Source of the DNA: Eonycteris spelaea
Lineage: Eukaryota; Chordata; Mammalia; Chiroptera; Pteropodidae
Assembly (NCBI GenBank): GCA_003508835.1
Contig: PUFA01000072.1
Span: 2,418,001-2,482,000 of the forward strand
Direction: 5' to 3'
DNA: 64,000 nucleotides
A program made the position numbers and the translations under genes. Under the pieces are notes generated by a model that saw nothing but the letters and a program-made list of their open reading frames with translations, did no database searches and was not told the DNA's origin. Position 1 is the first letter of the stretch, and the number at the start of each line of letters is the position of its first letter. Shown here piece by piece: positions 58,683 through 64,000 of this stretch.

Positions 58683-58703
58683 TTTTTTTTTTTTTTTTTT
58701 TTT
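58683..58703 (+). repeat. Poly(T) run, 21 bases
   Basis: Uninterrupted T run. No associated retroposon recognised. Confidence 0.95.
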
Positions 58704-59494
58704 GGAGATGAGGGAAAACCCGCTCCATGGGGAATGACAATGGGGACAGGGAGCATCCCAAGCTCTCGCAAGCAGCAGCACCAGGTCTCTTCGGGTTTGT
58801 CGGTCTCCGGTAGAATCACGAGTCAGTGGCTGACTGACTCGGGCGAGGCTCCGACTTGCACTTCCCCTCACCACCTGCTTCTTCCCAGGCAGCCCCCATT
58901 CCAAGCCCTCAGCCTGGCCTCTCACAGCCTCCAGACCCCAGGAAAGAGTCCTCTGCCTCCCTTGCTCCCTTTCTGTTCCCCGCAGACCCAGCTGGGGGGC
59001 CCTCACCCAAATGCTGGGAAGTTCTCCTCTGATGGGCTTCGGCCCTGTGTGAGGGCCCCCTCCAGCCATGAGAGCTGAGCCTCTTCCCATCTTACCCAGG
59101 AAATGAGCCCCCTCCCCAGCCAGCCATGACCTGCCCGGGGACAGCTGGTGCAGGGGTCCCTCTGTTAGCAGAGTGTTGATCTTGCCCCATGAAGAATGAG
59201 CCCCAGGCCTCTGCATCAGGGGACACTGCACTGTTTCTAAGTCAGTGATATCTGCGCGCAGATCATTCAGTGCTTCCCAAGACAAGGGAGCAGAGTCGAG
59301 GGGGTTATATTCTATTCTCGGGAGGATGGGGGCTTTCTGGTTATCCTCCCCCTCCCCCACACACACTATCAACACTCCACAGATATCTGGGGAGAAATGA
59401 CAGGGTGCATGGTGATGCACAAGGCAGGTCTCACCTCTGTTAGCACCGAGCGGAGCAGAAAGGCATTAAACACGCAATGACAGGCAGGGGCCGT

Positions 59495-59590
59495 GAGGGT
59501 ACACGGGACCTCTCTGTACTATTTTTGCAACTTCTTGTGTGTCTATAACTATGTCCAAAAAAAAAAAAAAAAAAAGAAAGAAAGAAAGAA
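59495..59590 (+). mobile_element. L1M 3' end with A-tail and (GAAA)n
   Basis: 'gtactatttttgcaactt' and 'tgtgtctataactatgtc' followed by an A run (59554..59573) and (AAAG)n match the 3' end of old L1M families. Confidence 0.7.
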
Positions 59591-59689
59591 ACTAAGATAA
59601 AGGGGGAAGACAACTACAGGAAGGTGAAGGATGAAATCTCCCTCCCCACTGGCTTGTTTCTGCCCCACAGTCACCCCCAAAACCCCTCG

Positions 59690-59888
59690 GTTTCTTATTT
59701 ATCCTTCCAGAATCTATTTGTGCATATACGAGTAAATACAAACAAATGATGGTTGCTCTTTAATTTTTAAATAAAAGTAGTGTATTAACACACTTTTCTA
59801 CCCTTTGGGTTTTTGGGGTTTTTTTTTTTTCCTTAAAAATCCTAGAAATTCTTCCATTTCAACACACAGAGGGCTTCCTGGCTATTTT
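59690..59888. mobile_element. L1M LINE fragment, left of the 5S element
   Basis: 'ccttaaaaatcctagaaa', 'ttcttccatttcaacaca' and 'gagggcttcctggctatt' match an L1M 3' region. The same element resumes at 60093. Confidence 0.6.
59875..59888 (+). repeat. Target-site duplication, left copy
   Basis: TTCCTGGCTATTTT, identical to 60093..60106. On the minus strand it begins with AAAA, as expected for an L1-endonuclease cut. Confidence 0.92.
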
Positions 59889-60092
59889 GGGGGGGGGGTG
59901 TGAGGCAACCTTGGTTGACCTCACAGATTACACGGACCTTGTCAGTTTACAATCCCTTATTTTTTATTTTTTATGCCTATAGCACCTGGTCTTCCTAAGT
60001 GGTCTCCCATCCAAGTACTAACCAGGTCCGACCCTGCTTAGCTACCGAGATCAGACGGGATCAGGCTTGTTCAGGGTGGCATGGCTGAGACA
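59889..60092 (-). mobile_element. 5S-rRNA-headed composite retroposon (SINE-like)
   Basis: This 204-bp insertion reads on the minus strand as a 5S rRNA head (60091..59975), an A-rich linker of ATAAAAA units, a body of about 60 bases (59900..59960) and a run of ten C bases. It is bracketed by 14-bp direct repeats and splits an older L1M. The 5S internal promoter is largely kept. It is more than a plain 5S retropseudogene because it carries extra body sequence. 5S-derived SINEs are known in fruit bats, springhare and fish; whether this belongs to any of them is not established. Confidence 0.75.
59975..60091 (-). pseudogene. 5S rRNA-derived sequence (non-functional rRNA)
   Basis: On the minus strand it runs from GTCTCAGCCATGCCACCC to GGTGCTATAGGC, nearly the full 5S length, at about 87% identity to remembered mammalian 5S by eye. 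The A-box region (AGCTAAGCAGGGTCG) is intact and most of the C-box (GGATGGGAGACC) is kept. Several changes are CpG-decay type. It is the head of the retroposon at 59889..60092, not a functional ribosomal gene. Confidence 0.93.
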
Positions 60093-60106
60093 TTCCTGGC
60101 TATTTT
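60093..60106 (+). repeat. Target-site duplication, right copy
   Basis: TTCCTGGCTATTTT, identical to 59875..59888, directly beside the 5' end of the 5S head. Confidence 0.92.
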
Positions 60107-60240
60107 TAAATGTGCATGTGCTTCTGTGGTATGGGGGTACCATAACGGACTCAACCAGGCCCCTGTAAGTGGACATCTAGGTGGGTTTGCTGTTCCGAAT
60201 AACCTTGTGCCGATGCCTTTCTTACCTTCCCAGAAGCGCA
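60107..60240. mobile_element. L1M LINE fragment, right of the 5S element
   Basis: 'gtaccataacggactcaa', 'aagtggacatctaggtgg' and 'cgaataaccttgtgccga' continue the L1M consensus across the insertion. Confidence 0.65.
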
Positions 60241-60299
60241 GTCAGTGGGTCTCTTGCTCGCTTGCCTCATGATCGAGGGGTAGTACTGGGGAAGGCTGC

Positions 60300-60435
60300 C
60301 AGCCACTGCAGGAGTGCCAGCTTTGCAGCCGGACCGACGTGGGTTTGAATCCTGGCTCTGCAGCTCAGCAGCTGTGTGACCCTGGGTGAGGTCCTTCACC
60401 TCGCTGAGCCCGGGTTTCCGCATCTTAACGTGGGA
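60300..60435 (+). mobile_element. MIR SINE, plus
   Basis: 'cgtgggtttgaatcctgg', 'agctgtgtgaccctgggt' and 'gagcccgggtttccgcat' follow forward MIR order. Confidence 0.88.
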
Positions 60436-61089
60436 GCTGAGGCAGGACCCGTCTCCTAGGGTCGGGTGCTCGGCGTGGTGCTGATACGCATTTATTGCTA
60501 TCTGAGTAATGACACAGGGTGCCGGACCCTTCCTGCCTCAGCTTCCATAGCAGCTACCGAAGGGGCAAATGTGACGGGCTGATTTTCAGAGGAAACTCTG
60601 AGAACGTGTTCCACCACCTTCCTTTCCGGCCAGATAATAAAACACCAGTGGGGCAGAGAAGAGAGACAGGCCCCGGCAGGCTGCTCGTCGGGTGCCAGCT
60701 GGCTCCACGCTCCCTGCTGAAGTCACCCTACACCAGAAGTTCCCCAGGAGCCTTCTCCTTCCCACGGTGGCTCCACTGTCAGGCCCCAGGCCCCAGCGTT
60801 GGGCGGGAAATGCGGTTACTGCCTTCACGCTCCGTCAGGGCAGGCTGCCCGCGGCTGCTCTGGAGGGAGGAGGCGTCCGCTTTCCCTCTGCTGCTTCCCG
60901 TCACAGGACCTGACAGCCAGCGCTGTTTCAGAGGACATCCTGATGTCCGCCAGCCGAGGATGGCGCCGCGAGGGGTCACGAGGACTGGACCAGGCAGACC
61001 TGGAGACCGCGCGGCCTGGAGCAGGTCCCTTCACCTCCGTGCGCTTCGGGGTCCTTCGTACGAAGGAGATCACGCTACCTGAGCCCCAG

Positions 61090-61205
61090 GCGGCCTCTAC
61101 GCATCACCCATTGAATTCTCACACCAACCCTGAGCGACTGGCATATTCGGCAGCCCGTTTTGCAGATGAGAAAACTGAGCCTAAGGAAGTCCCATCACAG
61201 GTCTA
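61090..61205 (-). mobile_element. MIR fragment, minus
   Basis: 'ttgaattctcacaccaac' and 'ttttgcagatgagaaaac' follow reversed MIR order. Confidence 0.75.
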
Positions 61206-61754
61206 AGATTCAAGGAATCTACCTACATAGTCAGCAATCTACGTAGTCAGCAGGTGGACAGTCAGCCCGAGCGGGGAGAGAAGCCCCCATTCCATGGGGC
61301 TTGGAGCTGACTGCCACTCTGAAGACACTGGCTCCACATAGCCCAAGTCCCTCCCCATCACCAGTCCAGCTGGGAGCAAACTGGGGAGAGATACAGTTGG
61401 CAAAGCTCATTAGCATCTCCTCCTCTGCTAATTAGTTTTGTGAAAATTTATTTATTTACCTGTTTATTTTCACCAGAGAGCAATTGGGGCTGTGGAAATG
61501 TGGTGACATGTTGTACATGAAAAGGAAAGGAAAGGAAAATGCCACTCGCTGTGAGGCTTAAATCATCTCCCATGCGGATAATGAGCGGGGGTCCGGGAGG
61601 CTGACGAACAAAGGCAGGACGGGGGGCAGCGCCGCTCCCTGGGTGTGAGCGAGGCGGTTCTCTTGCACTCCAGGGGCCTGGGAAGACACACTCACAGCCC
61701 AGACAGGGTCTGCCTAAGGGCCGTGTGACTGGGGTGGAACTACAGGCTCTTCCC

Positions 61755-61990
61755 CACCTCCTGCTCTCGTTCACACCTGTCCCCACTGCCTGGAACGCCC
61801 TTCCTCACCCCGTCTGCCAGGAAAACGCCCCTTCCTGGCTCAAGCGTCAGTGCAAGCGGCATCTCGTCTGGGGAAAGATTTTGGACCCTCAGGCATGAAA
61901 TGCAGCCTCCCTCCAATGCCCTTTCTGGGCCACCATGGCACCTGTACCTACGTTAAGGGTTTCCAGGTTCATCTCTTGACTGAGCAGGTA
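61755..61990 (+). mobile_element. L2 fragment, plus
   Basis: 'tgcctggaacgcccttcc' followed by 'ttcctggctcaagcgtca' matches the forward L2 3' region. Confidence 0.7.
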
Positions 61991-62574
61991 GGCTGCTCTG
62001 CAAATTCTGTTTGAAGAAAGGATAAGTCTCATGAGGTGATGGCTGCTGGCCGAGCTGGTGAGGGCAGGCTCCCCAGAGGCAGGGGCTTTGAGCTAGTACA
62101 TACAGTCAAGTAGCTGAGATGGTGCTGCCTAGCACATGGCACTGGCTGGCTCACTTACCTGGGGGTCTTTCCTCCCACAATTAATTTCTGAAGGCAGGAA
62201 GGACACTCTTGACACTGTGTCCCATCTTAGCACTGGCATGACATAGACAGCTACCTTTTTGGGAGAACTCACTAGCATGGGTGTTCATTATGTACTTGCT
62301 AAAAGGATGAGTGAAGACATTGTGATATAACCAGAAGACGCTGGCCCAGCAGTCAGCCGGGGGGAAGATTCCAGCCATCATCTTTCACTCTCTGTGTGAT
62401 GACAGACCAACCATGCTCACCCATACTCATTGCTTTTGCTTCTTTGTACTCCCTTCTTTCTATCCGTTGGTTGAAAGTACCAGGCTAAGTGTAGTCTCTA
62501 GGATTCCTTCTGTTTGCCCTTCCTATGCTTGGAGAACTTTCCAAGTTATGAGTTCCTTCCCCCAACTCCCAGAC

Positions 62575-62790
62575 AGAAACCGGAATGTGCTTTCCTAGCC
62601 TCCCTTGCAGCTATGGTGTGGTCATGTGATCTGGACTCCGCCAATCAGACCTGCACCAGCCTTCCACTGGCAGAGATGTTTTAGGCTATGGAGAGGCACC
62701 GCTTGCAGCTTATCGTTCAGTGGAGAGAGGTGGAGCTTTTAGGGGCGGCCGTGGTTCAGGTCCTGGTGGTGACGGCCATGTGGGTCTCTT
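62575..62790. mobile_element. Old LTR-like repeat (family not named)
   Basis: 'cctagcctcccttgcagc' and 'gtgtggtcatgtgatctg' resemble a common old mammalian LTR-type repeat. No coding sequence. Confidence 0.5.
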
Positions 62791-63064
62791 GTGGTATAAA
62801 ACAAAGCACCCGTGTTGGTGGCAGGAGTGTCTCTAGTGGGGGCGGGGATGGAACGTCCTGCCTCCTCCAAGCCTGGTGGTTTGTACTGCCTCTTCTCCCC
62901 AGAGGCCATGTGTAGTTTGGGTTGCGTCCTTGTCCACAGAGCAAAGCTTGCAGTGTTCGCATGCGTACCCAGCTCTGCGAAGTCTATTTTCTCTTCTCAA
63001 TCCACTTGGAGGTTGGCTGACTTTGCCATGGCGAAAGACTAAGAAATCAAGAGTATGAGAGGGA

Positions 63065-63255
63065 CATGCTGGGCCCTGTTGTAAGTGCTTTGACTGTATC
63101 ATCTCATTTCAGCCTCTTAGCAACACTATCAATCCGATTTCACAGACATGGAAACTGAGGAACAGGGAGATCAAATGTCTTGCGCGAGGTCCCACACCTG
63201 GGACATGGAGAAACCGGGGTCCAACCCCAGGAAGCCTGGCTCCAGAGCTGGCTCT
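63065..63255 (-). mobile_element. MIR fragment, minus
   Basis: 'gtaagtgctttgactgta', 'tttcacagacatggaaac' and 'tgaggaacagggagatca' follow reversed MIR order. Confidence 0.8.
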
Positions 63256-63417
63256 CTTTTCCATGATATGATTAGCCTTATCCGGTCAGCTGAATACTTT
63301 TGACTTTCATCCTCAGGAGAGAGGATTCTAGCAATGGCAAATAGGGTTCATCGTGTATGCAGACTCTGATTGCTTCACGTGGCTGCCTGGAGCACTGGCT
63401 TGGAAAGGACCCAGGCT

Positions 63418-63500
63418 CAGAAGGAGGTGGTTGATTAATAATGTCTGCCATTCAGAAGGAGGTGGTTGATTAATAATGTCTGCCATTCAGAAGGAGGTGG
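63418..63500 (+). repeat. 35-bp tandem repeat, 2.4 identical copies
   Basis: The unit starts CAGAAGGAGGTGGTTGAT and recurs at 63418, 63453 and 63488 (partial). The copies are identical, which implies a recent slippage or duplication event. Confidence 0.97.
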
Positions 63501-63589
63501 TGGCAGCAGGTAGACTTCAGATTTACCATCTCTGGACTCCACCATTGAAATGTTTAGATCCTGGATGATCTGATCAGCTCTCCCTTACC

Positions 63590-63945
63590 CAGCAGCCTGA
63601 CCTCCCTCTCCCTTATGTAACTCTCGGTCCTCTTGTTCTTTCCTCTAGCACCCATGCTTTTGCTTCTTCGTGCTCCCTAAGATAAGTGCCTTCTCCCAGA
63701 ACTCAACAGCATCACTCCTGTCTCCCATGGGAAATTGCTTACAGTCACCCCTCACCTCGCTGACCTTTATTTTCTGGAATCCCTCTGTGATCTGGCGTTT
63801 ATATATGCAGACCACCACCAGTCAGACCCCTTAAGGTGGAAGTGGGTGTGGGGGTCCATTCTTGGTCTCTGTCTCTTCCAGAATCTATCACACAGCCTTG
63901 TGCAAAGTGGATACTCAATAATGTCTATGAAATAAATAAAGGAAA
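63590..63945 (+). mobile_element. L2 LINE 3' region, plus
   Basis: 'acagccttgtgcaaagtg' followed by 'gatactcaataatgtcta' and a degraded (GAAT)n end fits the L2 3' terminus, with 'ctgacctttattttctgg' upstream. Confidence 0.7.
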
Positions 63946-64000
63946 GAATGAATGGATAGTGTTGGTTAGACGTTTCACATATCTACGTCCTGCCAGCTCT

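Larger units (their letters stand above)
39086..64000. other. Intergenic DNA upstream of CACNG4
   Basis: This is non-coding sequence upstream of the CACNG4 promoter. By human synteny it would be the CACNG5-CACNG4 interval, but no CACNG5 exon or other exon is recognisable. It holds old repeats and a few repeat-free AT-rich blocks, described separately. Confidence 0.7.

Noticed and set aside
58632..59420. A 262-codon open frame on the minus strand
   Set aside because: It passes through a poly(T) run read as poly-Lys and has no recognisable motif.
59975..60091. A functional 5S rRNA gene
   Set aside because: About 15 differences from the mammalian 5S, no T-run terminator at the 3' end, and target-site duplications show it is a retroposed copy.
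1..64000. CRISPR arrays, bacterial operons, prophage or integrated-element systems
   Set aside because: The window is mammalian; no regularly spaced repeats or prokaryotic gene organisation are present.

Overview
This is non-coding-rich DNA from a placental mammal, and it contains one recognisable protein-coding exon. That exon, at 38366..38585 on the minus strand, encodes the first 73 residues of the TARP calcium-channel gamma-4 subunit (CACNG4). It starts in an excellent Kozak context and ends at a clean GT splice donor. All the many other open reading frames I checked lack homology, splice structure or family motifs, and I treat them as chance frames in GC-rich DNA.

Layout: because CACNG4 reads on the minus strand, positions 1..38365 are the start of its first intron. 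In human this intron is known to be very long, and no sign of exon 2 is present here. Positions about 37450..39085 are a CpG island holding exon 1, the 5' leader and the promoter. Around the exon lie a (CGG)15 trinucleotide run, a short out-of-frame uORF overlapping the start codon, and an alternating (CA)n(CG)n tract just inside intron 1. Positions 39086..64000 lie upstream of the gene. In human this would be the CACNG5-CACNG4 interval; no CACNG5 exon is visible.

The rest is a mosaic of old interspersed repeats: many MIR and L2 fragments, several MLT1-type (ERVL-MaLR) LTRs, MER5/MER20-type DNA transposon remnants, a 5'-truncated L1 with target-site duplications, and several older L1M fragments. 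I see no primate Alu, rodent B1/B2, carnivore SINEC or ruminant SINEs. This argues for another, probably laurasiatherian, mammal. A 5S-rRNA-headed retroposon at 59889..60092, with 14-bp target duplications and precisely interrupting an older L1, is reminiscent of the 5S-derived SINEs described in fruit bats. A pteropodid bat is therefore a possible but unproven source.

The most interesting structures are: the 5S-headed composite retroposon; a roughly 130-bp inverted duplication with arms 0.7 kb apart (22547..22677 and 23374..23500); the overlapping uORF and (CGG)15 in the CACNG4 leader; and several repeat-free CpG-rich or AT-rich blocks that look like conserved regulatory candidates. All repeat family calls and boundaries were made by eye from remembered consensus features and are approximate.
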